Source: Pleionea sp. CnH1-48 (GTDB lineage: Bacteria; Pseudomonadota; Gammaproteobacteria; Enterobacterales; Kangiellaceae). Taken from it: a DNA stretch of 64,000 nucleotides. Shown here in pieces: positions 26,296 to 34,799 of the stretch. Under the pieces are notes generated by a model. The model ran no database searches, had not been told where the DNA came from, and saw nothing but the letters and a program-made list of their open reading frames with translations. The DNA lies in NCBI RefSeq assembly GCF_024124665.1, contig NZ_JAMXSB010000004.1:1-64000 (forward strand). Reading direction: 5' to 3'. The translations under genes and the position numbers were made by a program. Position 1 is the first letter of the stretch; the number at the start of each line of letters is the position of its first letter.

Positions 26296-26766
26296 ATGAG
26301 CCCAGATAATAAAGAAATAATTTCAATCATCGGAATCTTAATTGTTGGTTCCGCTTTTATCTTGGGTTCGCTTTATATTCTCAGAAACCTGATTAAGTCG
26401 ATTCTCGCCATTGATTGGCCGAAGGCGGATGGAAAGGTAATCAAAAGTAAACTTGAGAAAGAAGAGTTTGATGATGATTACACCGCAAACATAACCTATA
26501 AGTATTCAGTTAATGATATCGAATATCAATCCAGTTGCGTGACTTTTGGGCCTACACTAAACTGGAAATCCACTTCAAAATACTTGGTTTCTCGCTTTCG
26601 CAATCAACAGAAAGTGCAGGTTTTCTACAATCCTAATAAGCCAGAAGAGTGCTGTCTTATTCCTTGGTTTCATTGGATATATTTTGAGGAGCTGTTGTCA
26701 CTTATTATATTTGGACCATTGGGCTACTTCTTTCTCTCAAGCTTTATCAACAAAATGTTTCCATAG
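26296..26766 (+). CDS. DUF3592 membrane protein, copy 3 (divergent)
   Basis: 156 residues: helix at ~8-30, DUF3592 domain (DWPKADGKVIKSKLEK, ANITYKYSVNDIEYQS, VQVFYNPNKPEEC) and a final helix at ~130-152. The NPxxPxxxxL-type end is the classical DUF3592 motif. It is more distant from copies 1 and 2 than they are from each other. Confidence 0.8.
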   Translation: MSPDNKEIISIIGILIVGSAFILGSLYILRNLIKSILAIDWPKADGKVIKSKLEKEEFDDDYTANITYKYSVNDIEYQSSCVTFGPTLNWKSTSKYLVSRFRNQQKVQVFYNPNKPEECCLIPWFHWIYFEELLSLIIFGPLGYFFLSSFINKMFP

Positions 26767-26862
26767 TTACCTATTTAAGCCGAAAAGCATACCCAAAAAA
26801 CCCCTGTAAAAAGAAAAGCATAGCGTTATAATGCTTGCTCCATCTTGCGAGGACCAATAGAA

Positions 26863-27168
26863 ATGAAAAAAGCCGTTGTTTTGTGTTGTAGCATGATTAT
26901 TTCAACATTCGCCGGTGCAGCTGATGTGGCCGCAGGCAAGGCCAAATCTGTTGTCTGTGCCAGTTGCCATGGTAACGATGGGGTAGGAGTGTTGCCTAAT
27001 TATCCTAACTTGGCTGGTCAAAAAGAAGCCTATCTGGTTGAACAGATAAAGGCCTTTCGTGACGGTAAACGCAAAAGTCCCTTTATGTCGCCCATGACCA
27101 AGGGCTTAAGTGACGCCGACATTGATAATCTGGCTGCATATTATGCAGCGATGCCTGCCAAGAAATAG
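26863..27168 (+). CDS. Periplasmic monoheme cytochrome c (c553/c4-type)
   Basis: 101 residues from the ATG at 26863 (GAGGA upstream). Signal peptide to FAGA-A (~residue 19). Heme site C32-A-S-C35-H36; the axial Met is probably in SPFMSPMTKGLSD. The rest (NYPNLAGQKEAYLVEQIKAF, DIDNLAAYYAAMP) is the standard cytochrome c553 pattern. A small soluble electron carrier. Confidence 0.92.
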   Translation: MKKAVVLCCSMIISTFAGAADVAAGKAKSVVCASCHGNDGVGVLPNYPNLAGQKEAYLVEQIKAFRDGKRKSPFMSPMTKGLSDADIDNLAAYYAAMPAKK

Positions 27169-27257
27169 CAATCCACACAGGGAAAGCTGAGTAAGCTTTG
27201 AGTCGATAATGCATATATTCGTCGTCTTTTAAATATGCAGCGGTACTGGCTGCATTT

Positions 27258-27270
27258 TGAAATACTTTGG
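27258..27270 (+). repeat. Dispersed 13-mer TGAAATACTTTGG, copy 2
   Basis: Upstream of the nitroreductase gene, directly after a small hairpin GCAGC/GCTGC. With copy 3 it shares the longer sequence CTGCA-Y-TTTGAAATACTTTGG. Confidence 0.7.
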
Positions 27271-27296
27271 ATATAAATTAAGAGTAGTGAGTCTAT

Positions 27297-27854
27297 ATGG
27301 ACGCCATTGATTTATTAGTAAACCGTACATCACACGGTAAATTAAAAGCTCCAGGTCCAAACAACGAGCAGTTAACCACCATGCTTAAGGCCGCTTTGAG
27401 AGCGCCAGATCATGCCTGTTTGAAGCCCTGGCAGTACCTGGTCTACGAAGGTGAAGAAGCATTAAACTGGTTGGGTGATTTGTTTGCTCAGGCCAAACAG
27501 GCGCAAGACCCTAATATCTCCCAAGAAAAGCTGGATCGAGCCCGTTCTTTGCCGTTGCGAGCGCCTATGGTTATTATCGCGGTGGCGAAAATAAAAGATC
27601 ACCCGAAGGTACCTGCGGTCGAGCAGATTATTTCGGCGGGTTGTGGCGTTCATTCCATCCTGTTAGCGGCGGAAGCCATGGGGCTTGGCGGCTACTGGCG
27701 CAGTGGAGAGCTCAATTATAGTGCGGATCTTAAGCGGTTGTTGGAGTTGGAAGAAAGCGACGAAATCGCAGGGTTTTTGTACTTGGGCACGCCAGAGTAC
27801 CCTAAGCGAGCATTGAAAGACATTGATATTGATGATTTTGTCGAGTTTCGCTAA
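27297..27854 (+). CDS. Nitroreductase family protein (YdjA-like)
   Basis: 185 residues, the length of YdjA, the smallest nitroreductase. FMN-binding elements: VNRTSHGKLKAPGP at the N-terminus, LRAPDHACLKPWQYLV and GLGGYWRSG. An NADPH-dependent flavin reductase, physiological substrate unknown. A copy of the dispersed 13-mer TGAAATACTTTGG lies 27 bp upstream of its start. Confidence 0.9.
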   Translation: MDAIDLLVNRTSHGKLKAPGPNNEQLTTMLKAALRAPDHACLKPWQYLVYEGEEALNWLGDLFAQAKQAQDPNISQEKLDRARSLPLRAPMVIIAVAKIKDHPKVPAVEQIISAGCGVHSILLAAEAMGLGGYWRSGELNYSADLKRLLELEESDEIAGFLYLGTPEYPKRALKDIDIDDFVEFR

Positions 27855-27880
27855 TTGATATTTTAAATCGTTGGGAAGTG

Positions 27881-28060
27881 CTAGAAGCCTTCCCAAATTT
27901 TACTTTTTTCAGCAGGATCGGCTGTCCCATCTCTTAATGCATTAAGGCGGCGATACTTCTCTTCTTCCTTTTTTCGGCTATCAGAATGGCTGTCTGCCTG
28001 AGTATCTAACTCTTTCAAAAAACGATTCATCTCACTTTCGTAGTTACGGTCAATCGACAT
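27881..28060 (-). CDS. Short charged protein, unknown
   Basis: 59 residues from the ATG at 28060 (AGG 5 bases upstream; an ATG at 28099 would give 72 residues). Highly charged and helical (SRKKEEEKYRRLNALRDG), with a conserved-looking end AEKSKIWEGF. Converges with the nitroreductase gene. No function can be assigned. Confidence 0.5.
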   Translation of the reverse strand: MSIDRNYESEMNRFLKELDTQADSHSDSRKKEEEKYRRLNALRDGTADPAEKSKIWEGF

Positions 28061-28099
28061 TGCTACCTGCTCTCCGGCTTGTATTCCTTCCCTAATCAT

Positions 28100-28690
28100 A
28101 GCGATAACATTGCATTTTGAAAACTGTTTTTATGGATTTAGTGGCAACACTGAATGACTAAGACAACTTTATGTGAAGTTAAGAATAGATTTTGCGATCA
28201 CAAGATGAGCATGAGTTGATGAAGAACTAAAAGTTAAGCGCTCACAGAAAGCTGCTCGTCATTGGAAGTTATGCGTTGCCATTCGTATTTTTACTTTCTG
28301 TAGGAAAACATGAAAGGTTGAGTTCGCTTTGGGATTTTACAAACAAATCATTTTCCAAATTATCTGCAAATAACCACTCTTTTGTTTCGGTTGCCGGATA
28401 CATTTCTTTGATATTGCTTAATTGAGTTTTTAATTCTTAATTAATGGATTTTTTCATAAATAAAATTTTTAATCGCTGCTCAATAAACAGCGAGTTAACT
28501 CATGTGTTGCTTATTGTCTCGTTGAATATTTCCTTTATCTAAGCTTTGTTATACATCTCAAAATATTTCTTACTAAAGCCTTTTTCTCGTATTGAATCGA
28601 TATTTTTCGAGCGATAGTCTGTCGCGATATCCATACGCAAACTTTTTAACTTGGATAAAAAACTAAAAATAAAATGATAATTCTGCTTGG
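28100..28690. other. Intergenic region before the carotenoid-oxygenase cluster
   Basis: About 590 AT-rich bases with no gene. A partial match to the dispersed element (TGCATTTTGAAA) lies near 28111, and a small hairpin CGCTG/CAGCG near 28475. It probably holds the promoter of the oxidase cluster. Confidence 0.5.
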
Positions 28691-28720
28691 TTGAGACAAA
28701 CAAAAATAGGTAGGCATCGA

Positions 28721-30568
28721 ATGAAAAGAAGAGGTTTTATAAAAGCGGCTGGTTTGGTTTCTACGATCCCTGGAGTAACGTTATCTCGAGAAGTTAGTGC
28801 TGCTTCGAGCTCATCGTTTCCTGACTCGATTATGTATGGTGATTTTTCAGCAACATCTGGAACACTTAATGTGATTCAGGGGCAATTACCAAGTGATCTT
28901 TATGGCCACGTACTGATGGCAGAAGGCATTCCTCTTGATCGAAACCACCTTACTCCTAATGGTCGAGGTGCAATAAGCCGAATAGACTTTCAGAATAATG
29001 ATGTTCACTTTACTCGTAAGATGATCGATACCCACTCTGCGTTGATGCAGGATAAGGTCAGCGGATTGTTTGATCGCTTCCACTTAATGGGGGGCATGAT
29101 CTACGTTAGTCCAAACCTTGGGTTTATGAACTATTGCAATACCGCACCTAATTACATGGGAGACAATCGATTTGCCTTGAGTTATGAAGGTGGCGTGCCC
29201 TATGAGTTTGATGCCCATTCGCTAGAGTTGATTTCGCCTATTGGTGAGCCTGATGAATGGAAAACCAGTTTACCGCCCGCCGCCGATTTCTTTGCTCCTG
29301 ATAAATGGTTGTTCCCACAGGTGAGAACAACTGGTCATCCTTTTTTTGATTTGGAAACAGGAAACTGCATTACCATTAATTATGGTGGCAACGTTGGCAC
29401 CACAGGCCTAAGAAACAGTTTCATACGATTGATCCAGTGGGATCGTCTTGGGCGATTTAAGTCATGGAATATCGTGGATCGCCAAGGCAACAATGCTTTT
29501 CTTGTGGCGACCTCTCACTCATTAGGCGTAACGCGTAATCATATTCTCGTATTCGAAACGGCAGCACGTGTAGAAAATACTCGACTACTAGGTACTCATA
29601 TTGTGGTGCCTCAGCAACATAGAACGCCTGTGTGGGTTATTCGCAAAGCAGATTTGATCCATGGCCGAGAGAATGTTGTTGCAGACTATCTAGAGTTGGA
29701 TTTTGATACCTCTGACATCATGTGTAACTATGATGACAGTGGCGATGAAATTACGCTGTATGGACAATATCTTGGTGCGATGGATAAGTCTGAGCCTCAA
29801 TACTTCTGGGAGCGTCTGCAGTTCGGTGGGCGCGTTGATTCCGGCATTGCTGGATATCCTGTGGCTCCGGTTGATGTCGGTGGTTTGGTTCGAGCTCGAA
29901 TCCAGGTGTTACCTGATCGAGTCAGAGAGATAACGTCTGATTTTAAATTGATTCGAGATCAACATTTGCTGTGGGATATGAACGATCCTGCTTATCGTGG
30001 ACATTTTCAGTTTCCAGAAAGCTTTGAACATATTTACTGGTCTGCGATTGGTTATCGGCCCGAGCATCTGGTGCGTCGAGTTGCTTATGCCTATCGCAAT
30101 TATCCTGGCCGGTTATTTACTAATGATGATCTACCTCAACAGTCTATACCTTCTGCGTTAGTGCACATGGATTGTCGAACCATGACTATCAGTGACTCTT
30201 ACCAATTTCCTGAAGATTGTGTTATGCGCACACCTCAGTTTATGCCTCGTCGAGGCTCTAGTGCGCAAGATGATGGATACATTTTTACCGCTGTTGTCAG
30301 AAAACACCCATCTGGAGAAACTTCAAATGGCAAAGAATGCTGGCTATTTGATGCAGCAAATCTATCGCAAGGCCCTGTATGTATTCTTGCAAATGATCAT
30401 TGGAATTTTGCAACCACGAATCATGCGTTGTGGACTGAGTCAGTCACGCCGCAATGGAATTATCCCTATAAAGCCAATTATGCCGATCATTTCCGCGAAA
30501 AAATGCCCTGTCATTCGCGCAAGGTAAGAGAGGCTGTAGAGAGTCATATTCTTCCCCGGTTCAGTTAA
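28721..30568 (+). CDS. Tat-exported carotenoid-oxygenase-like protein
   Basis: 615 residues from the ATG at 28721 (TAGGTAGG upstream). The twin-arginine signal MKRRGFIKAAG is followed by a hydrophobic stretch to about residue 32. Seven-bladed propeller family of non-heme iron carotenoid/stilbene cleavage enzymes: TGHPFFDLETGN (ligand His 1), SHSLGVTRNHILVF (His 2) and NHALW near the C-terminus (His 4). At the expected third-His position the sequence reads IMCNYDDSGDE, so this ligand may be missing or shifted. Export before cofactor loading fits a Tat enzyme. Followed 52 bp later by an exported FAD oxidase. Confidence 0.8.
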   Translation: MKRRGFIKAAGLVSTIPGVTLSREVSAASSSSFPDSIMYGDFSATSGTLNVIQGQLPSDLYGHVLMAEGIPLDRNHLTPNGRGAISRIDFQNNDVHFTRKMIDTHSALMQDKVSGLFDRFHLMGGMIYVSPNLGFMNYCNTAPNYMGDNRFALSYEGGVPYEFDAHSLELISPIGEPDEWKTSLPPAADFFAPDKWLFPQVRTTGHPFFDLETGNCITINYGGNVGTTGLRNSFIRLIQWDRLGRFKSWNIVDRQGNNAFLVATSHSLGVTRNHILVFETAARVENTRLLGTHIVVPQQHRTPVWVIRKADLIHGRENVVADYLELDFDTSDIMCNYDDSGDEITLYGQYLGAMDKSEPQYFWERLQFGGRVDSGIAGYPVAPVDVGGLVRARIQVLPDRVREITSDFKLIRDQHLLWDMNDPAYRGHFQFPESFEHIYWSAIGYRPEHLVRRVAYAYRNYPGRLFTNDDLPQQSIPSALVHMDCRTMTISDSYQFPEDCVMRTPQFMPRRGSSAQDDGYIFTAVVRKHPSGETSNGKECWLFDAANLSQGPVCILANDHWNFATTNHALWTESVTPQWNYPYKANYADHFREKMPCHSRKVREAVESHILPRFS

Positions 30569-30620
30569 CTAGCACCAAGTTGAGCTCGTTCTTGACTAGC
30601 AATAATAAATGGAGAAAACA

Positions 30621-32228
30621 ATGAAACTGAAACATCTGGCTGTGTCTTTGATGTCTGTGGCGATGATTTCGGGAGGTGCTTATGGCCTCTATCATCAGCA
30701 ACAGCAAGAAACCTTAAAAAACTATCAGGGAACCTATGAGTGCCATCCCGATAAAATTTACGATCCTGCCTCGATTGAAGAAGTACAAAGTATTGTTCGA
30801 ACGGCGGCAGCAGAAGGGCGCACCATTATGACGGGCAACAGAAAGTTTGCCAGTCAAATTGATGCTGCATGTGCTGACGAAGGCCAGATTCAGATTACCT
30901 TAAAGAACATGAATCATATTGTTCATTTTGATCGTGATGCAAAACAGGTCACTGTCGAAGCTGGTTTACGTTTTAACGACTTAAATGAATTTTTACGAGA
31001 GCAAAAACTAGCCGTCAACATGGTGACTGAGCTAGGCACTTTTACTATCGGTGGTATGTTAGGTAGTGGTACTCATGGTTCTTCCTTGATTCGCCATAAT
31101 ATGCTGGCAGACTACATTACCGAGATGAAGATCATTGACGGTTTAGGTAACTTAAGAGTATTAACTGGTGAACAGTTGAATGCTGCCAGAGTGAATCTAG
31201 GCGTGCTCGGTGTGGTCGTCGAGGTGACCATTCAGTTAGAAGATGCTTTTAAAGTAGCAGCTCATGTCTATGGCAAGAGGGATGACAGTAATCTTGAGAA
31301 CGATATCTTAACCATTGCAAGAAACAACTACTCTACGAACATTGCCTGGTTTCCGGGAATTGGCCGCTATACGGTAACTACCTATCATGAGCTGCCTTTA
31401 GAAACTGGCGGTAATGCTTTTAATGCGCAGGCCGAGGTGTCGGACTTAGAGGAAACTCTATTTAAGTGGTTATTTGATGCGCTTCATGAAGTGCCTGGTT
31501 CTGGATTACAGTGTTTAGCTGCTCGAGTCCGTTACAGCCGAAGAGATTCTTCTTATTATCGCGACCTGGATACAAAGCGTATTCAAAGTAACCCGGTAGG
31601 GCATTCTGATCAGATGCAGTATTTTGGCTGTAAAGATCCTGACTCATGCATTTGGGATCGGTTACCCATTGCCTTGCAAGAAGTTGCCATTCCTATTGAC
31701 GAGTTGCCTAACTGGATCCGTGATGTGAAACAAGTATTAGAGCAACACCCAAGAACTTGTTTTCCTCTCAATGGTATTTACTTTCGATTTGGTAAAGCGT
31801 CGAACAGTTACTTGGGAATGAATGCGGGGCGTGATACTGCCTACCTGGGCATTGAGTATACCCTACGTCAAGAAGGCAATGCAGTGCCTAAGAATTACTT
31901 CGTTAATCTAGAAATCGAACAAATGTCATTGCGTAAGTACGGCGCGCGACCTCATTGGGGCAAAAACTCGGTTGCTATTTTTGAAGACATGCCATCGCGT
32001 TTTCCTAAGTGGGACCAGTTTATGGCCTTTAAGCAAGAGATGGACCCCAACAATGTTTTTACTAACGATTTTTGGCGGCGAGCCAGTGGTGAAACACCGC
32101 TAAGCAATTATATGACAGCGGGTTGCAATATGCGTGGCGAATGCTATTGCGAAAATGACTCCCATTGTGAAGAGGGGACTCAATGTTCCGCCGGTAAATA
32201 TTTTAGTGATGCCAAAATTTGTCGCTAG
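30621..32228 (+). CDS. Exported FAD-linked oxidase (aldonolactone-oxidase type)
   Basis: 535 residues from the ATG at 30621 (GGAG upstream). One N-terminal hydrophobic segment (LAVSLMSVAMISGGAYGLY) acts as signal or anchor. VAO-fold FAD domain: YDPASIEEVQSIVRTAAAEG, ITLKNMNHIVHFD, TFTIGGMLGSGTHGSSL and VNLGVLGVVVEVT. The C-terminal ALO-type domain ends with GARPHWGKNS and MDPNNVFTNDFW. These enzymes oxidise sugar lactones or alcohols with O2. Unusual extra tail: about 35 residues with six Cys (CNMRGECYCENDSHCEEGTQ), EGF-like. Confidence 0.88.
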   Translation: MKLKHLAVSLMSVAMISGGAYGLYHQQQQETLKNYQGTYECHPDKIYDPASIEEVQSIVRTAAAEGRTIMTGNRKFASQIDAACADEGQIQITLKNMNHIVHFDRDAKQVTVEAGLRFNDLNEFLREQKLAVNMVTELGTFTIGGMLGSGTHGSSLIRHNMLADYITEMKIIDGLGNLRVLTGEQLNAARVNLGVLGVVVEVTIQLEDAFKVAAHVYGKRDDSNLENDILTIARNNYSTNIAWFPGIGRYTVTTYHELPLETGGNAFNAQAEVSDLEETLFKWLFDALHEVPGSGLQCLAARVRYSRRDSSYYRDLDTKRIQSNPVGHSDQMQYFGCKDPDSCIWDRLPIALQEVAIPIDELPNWIRDVKQVLEQHPRTCFPLNGIYFRFGKASNSYLGMNAGRDTAYLGIEYTLRQEGNAVPKNYFVNLEIEQMSLRKYGARPHWGKNSVAIFEDMPSRFPKWDQFMAFKQEMDPNNVFTNDFWRRASGETPLSNYMTAGCNMRGECYCENDSHCEEGTQCSAGKYFSDAKICR

Positions 32229-32235
32229 AAACGAT

Positions 32236-32260
32236 AAGGCCACATACGGTGGCCTTTTTT
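32236..32260 (+). terminator. Terminator only 15 bp before the next start
   Basis: Stem AAGGCCAC (32236-32243), GTGGCCTT (32249-32256) and TTTT. The following gene begins at 32275, so that gene either depends on read-through or has a promoter inside the oxidase gene. Confidence 0.85.
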
Positions 32261-32274
32261 AATGAGGTTTAATT

Positions 32275-33306
32275 ATGCTTAGATTCATTCTGACTAGTTT
32301 ATTATTTTGGTTTTCTATATCGGCAATGGCTACCTCTTTGCAAGACTTCAATGGTCATCGAGTAAGTAACAAGCCGTGGAATGAACAGTGGTTTTTCTAT
32401 ATCTATGATCCAGAGGTTGGCTACTTTAAGTTCTCTGTACAAACTTTTGTTTTGCCTGATGCGGACAGTTTAAAAGAGCAGGCTTATATACATTTGTTAC
32501 ATACCGATAAGCAAGGAAGAAATACTATCCATGATTACTATTTTGATGACATCCGGTTGTCTTACAAAGACGATGCTAATACATTGAGTATTGTTATTCC
32601 TGATGTTTTATCAGTAACTGATAATCGTATTGAATTGACTTTGCCCGAAGTAACTTTTTCTACGCAATGGATAGGCCCTCATCAACACTATTGGTCAGGC
32701 GAAAACCCCGGACGTAGTCCCTTTGGCTTAATCACCGAGTTGCCCTTTGTTGATAACAAATGGTTCGTTTATTCCCTGGCAACACCTGCGACTTATCAGT
32801 ATCAAAATAATGAACAGTCTTATGCTGGAATGGGTTCTGTTTACATAGATAAAGGTTGGACAACCAGCCAGGGCAAAAGCTTTAGTTTTGTTATGGCAAC
32901 AACCAATGAACATCAGCTTATGATTTCTGGAGGATCGGATCATGGCTTTCCACTAGAAATGTGGGCTGCTCAATTTCGTTTTGGTGAATCCAACATGGTT
33001 TTTCGCCCTAAATTTAATGGGCTTAGTGTCACCCGTGAATACGATTCGTGTTCCGGCTTTCTGACAATTGAGTTCAAGTCATTGTTCAAAAAATTAGTTG
33101 TGCAAGCTGAAGCCAGCCAAGAGAGTTTTTATGATTCGTTAATGCCTTCGATCAAAGTATTTAATGCGCCTTATCCGTCAATGAAAAGCATGGGCGCAAT
33201 GATCAATGTGAAAGCTTATCGGTTTGGTTTGTTAATTGAAGAGCATATTTTTCCGCAAGGCATACTTGAGTTTGGTGGAGAAATGCACTGCGATAATCAA
33301 ACATAA
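32275..33306 (+). CDS. Secreted CrtC/tocopherol-cyclase-like protein
   Basis: 343 residues with a signal peptide (cleavage after AMA, residue ~20). Two lipocalin-like halves resembling the AttH/CrtC group: WNEQWFFYIYDPEVGYFKF in the first, and YAGMGSVYIDKGWTTSQG followed by SFSFVMATTNE in the second (compare the G-x-x-Y-x-x-K-x-W motif of tocopherol cyclase and hydroxyneurosporene synthase). Such proteins bind or convert isoprenoids. Its place next to the carotenoid-oxygenase-like gene supports a terpenoid or lipid substrate, but the assignment rests on motif resemblance. Confidence 0.65.
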   Translation: MLRFILTSLLFWFSISAMATSLQDFNGHRVSNKPWNEQWFFYIYDPEVGYFKFSVQTFVLPDADSLKEQAYIHLLHTDKQGRNTIHDYYFDDIRLSYKDDANTLSIVIPDVLSVTDNRIELTLPEVTFSTQWIGPHQHYWSGENPGRSPFGLITELPFVDNKWFVYSLATPATYQYQNNEQSYAGMGSVYIDKGWTTSQGKSFSFVMATTNEHQLMISGGSDHGFPLEMWAAQFRFGESNMVFRPKFNGLSVTREYDSCSGFLTIEFKSLFKKLVVQAEASQESFYDSLMPSIKVFNAPYPSMKSMGAMINVKAYRFGLLIEEHIFPQGILEFGGEMHCDNQT

Positions 33307-33583
33307 TTTTAATTTAAAAAGTGGTCAGGCGTATTTTTTATTCACCCATAAGTTACGTCTGATCTTATTTTTTTTGTCTCGTTTTGACAGGAAACAATTG
33401 AATTTTTCTCGTTTTATGCTTTCTATAAATTTCATTGATGAGATAAAAATGTCACATTAAATTGTTTGAAAATTATACTATAACGTGGTATTTCTAGAGT
33501 AAGCTATAGTTTTTTAAGTCATGACTACTGCGTAAGTAGCGGGAGGTTATATCGTTTACAATCAATAAACTAGCGTCACTTTA
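33307..33583. other. AT-rich intergenic region
   Basis: No credible gene; a short frame at 33236-33460 only overlaps the preceding gene out of frame. Leads into the twin palindromes. Confidence 0.4.
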
Positions 33584-33595
33584 TAATGCGCATTA
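33584..33595. repeat. Palindrome 1, TAATGCGCATTA
   Basis: Perfect 12-bp palindrome with core ATGCGCAT, centre 33589.5. Its centre is exactly 20 bp from that of palindrome 2, i.e. the same face of the helix. Confidence 0.7.
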
Positions 33596-33601
33596 ATGCT
33601 G

Positions 33602-33617
33602 TTCTATGCGCATAGAA
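33602..33617. repeat. Palindrome 2, TTCTATGCGCATAGAA
   Basis: Perfect 16-bp palindrome sharing the ATGCGCAT core, centre 33609.5, immediately upstream of the ribosome site AGGAGG. Likely an operator pair for a dimeric regulator. Confidence 0.7.
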
Positions 33618-33646
33618 TAGGAGGATGACGATGAATATTATTAAAC

Positions 33647-34483
33647 TTGAAGGTGAAACTAACAAAATTATTTTTATTAGGCTTATTTATTACTCTCCCT
33701 AGCCTGGCATATTCGCAGCCACTTCAATACGCTTACGAGCGTGGCAATTACGATTATATTACTTACTTTAGCAAGCCTGTTTTTCGTCAGTTAGATTCAA
33801 TGGAAAGCTCCATTAGTTTCGAAAAATTCTGGCGTAACTTCTTCAAAAATTATAACAATGGTCGAACCATCAGACGAAAAGCTTGTAAGCTAGCCAACGC
33901 CTGGATTGCCATTCGAATAAAAGGACGAAAAAATGCTAACGGTTATCGTGCAGTTATGCCTGGCTCGATGGAGGCTTATCGAAAAGCGTTCAGTAGTGGA
34001 TATCGTTTTGCTGACTCATATACCCAGCAGAAGAAGTGCAGCCAGTTTTCAAAGTGGGAGCTACAGCAGTTTATTCAATTAACGAAAACGTTAAAGCATT
34101 CTCAGCAATTGGCATGGAAGATAGTAAAGCGCAGTCGTTATCATTCGAGTAGTTTATCGGGCAGTAATGTTCTATCTCTTCAGCTTGATCCACTGCCTTT
34201 TAGTGTAGAGTTGCTCAATGGTTCATTTCGACTAAGGTACTCTCACAAGATCGGTCCGCTGACTGCTAACATACAAACGGGCGTCAGTCAGAACCGAATC
34301 GCGAAGAATCATGGGGTTGATTATTTGGTCATTCGCACACCGGACAAACGTTTACGCGTGTTTTATGTTCGAGGATTACGTCTCGAGTTTAGTGTGCCGG
34401 ATTCTGATGTAGAAATTAATGGCAACCTGGTTACTTTTACCTGTTCGATTTCTTGTTTTAATAATGTGGTTGCACATAGGTAG
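33647..34483 (+). CDS. Secreted protein, unknown; start region appears frameshifted
   Basis: 278 residues if TTG at 33647 is used. Signal peptide (KLFLLGLFITLPSLAYS), then a basic, aromatic-rich mature protein with four cysteines; no family recognised. The only good ribosome site (AGGAGG, 33619-33624) precedes an ATG at 33631 that is in another frame and reads 23 codons to a stop. Removing one T from CTTG at 33646-33649 would join MNIIKL to the signal peptide in frame. Either a one-base insertion has damaged the start, or translation is coupled through the short upstream frame. Confidence 0.6.
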   Translation: MKVKLTKLFLLGLFITLPSLAYSQPLQYAYERGNYDYITYFSKPVFRQLDSMESSISFEKFWRNFFKNYNNGRTIRRKACKLANAWIAIRIKGRKNANGYRAVMPGSMEAYRKAFSSGYRFADSYTQQKKCSQFSKWELQQFIQLTKTLKHSQQLAWKIVKRSRYHSSSLSGSNVLSLQLDPLPFSVELLNGSFRLRYSHKIGPLTANIQTGVSQNRIAKNHGVDYLVIRTPDKRLRVFYVRGLRLEFSVPDSDVEINGNLVTFTCSISCFNNVVAHR

Positions 34484-34799
34484 TGCACCACGCCTAATTC
34501 TTGTATTAATGGTGTGGAATAATAACTCAAAGGCGCACTAAGTTTAGGGATAATTATTCTTGATAAAAAACAAGGTTATTATGTGTCGAACTAGACATAG
34601 TTGCGCTATTAAATCTCACTGAGAGAGTTCTGTGAAAGTCTATTATTGTTATTTGGGATGTTTTTCTAAATAAAAAGAAAAAAGAATTTGTTGAACTTTC
34701 CAAACAGGCGTTTGTTTCCATAATTATTATCACAGGTTGTCGTTGTAGGCCTGTGAAACTCATCATAATGAAAACAGATGAATCTGTTGGGAGAATACA
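34484..34799. other. Intergenic region before the PKD subtilase
   Basis: No gene. A weak hairpin CACAGG (34731-34736)/CCTGTG (34750-34755) lies upstream of the ribosome site GGGAG; it may be part of the 5' leader. Confidence 0.4.
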
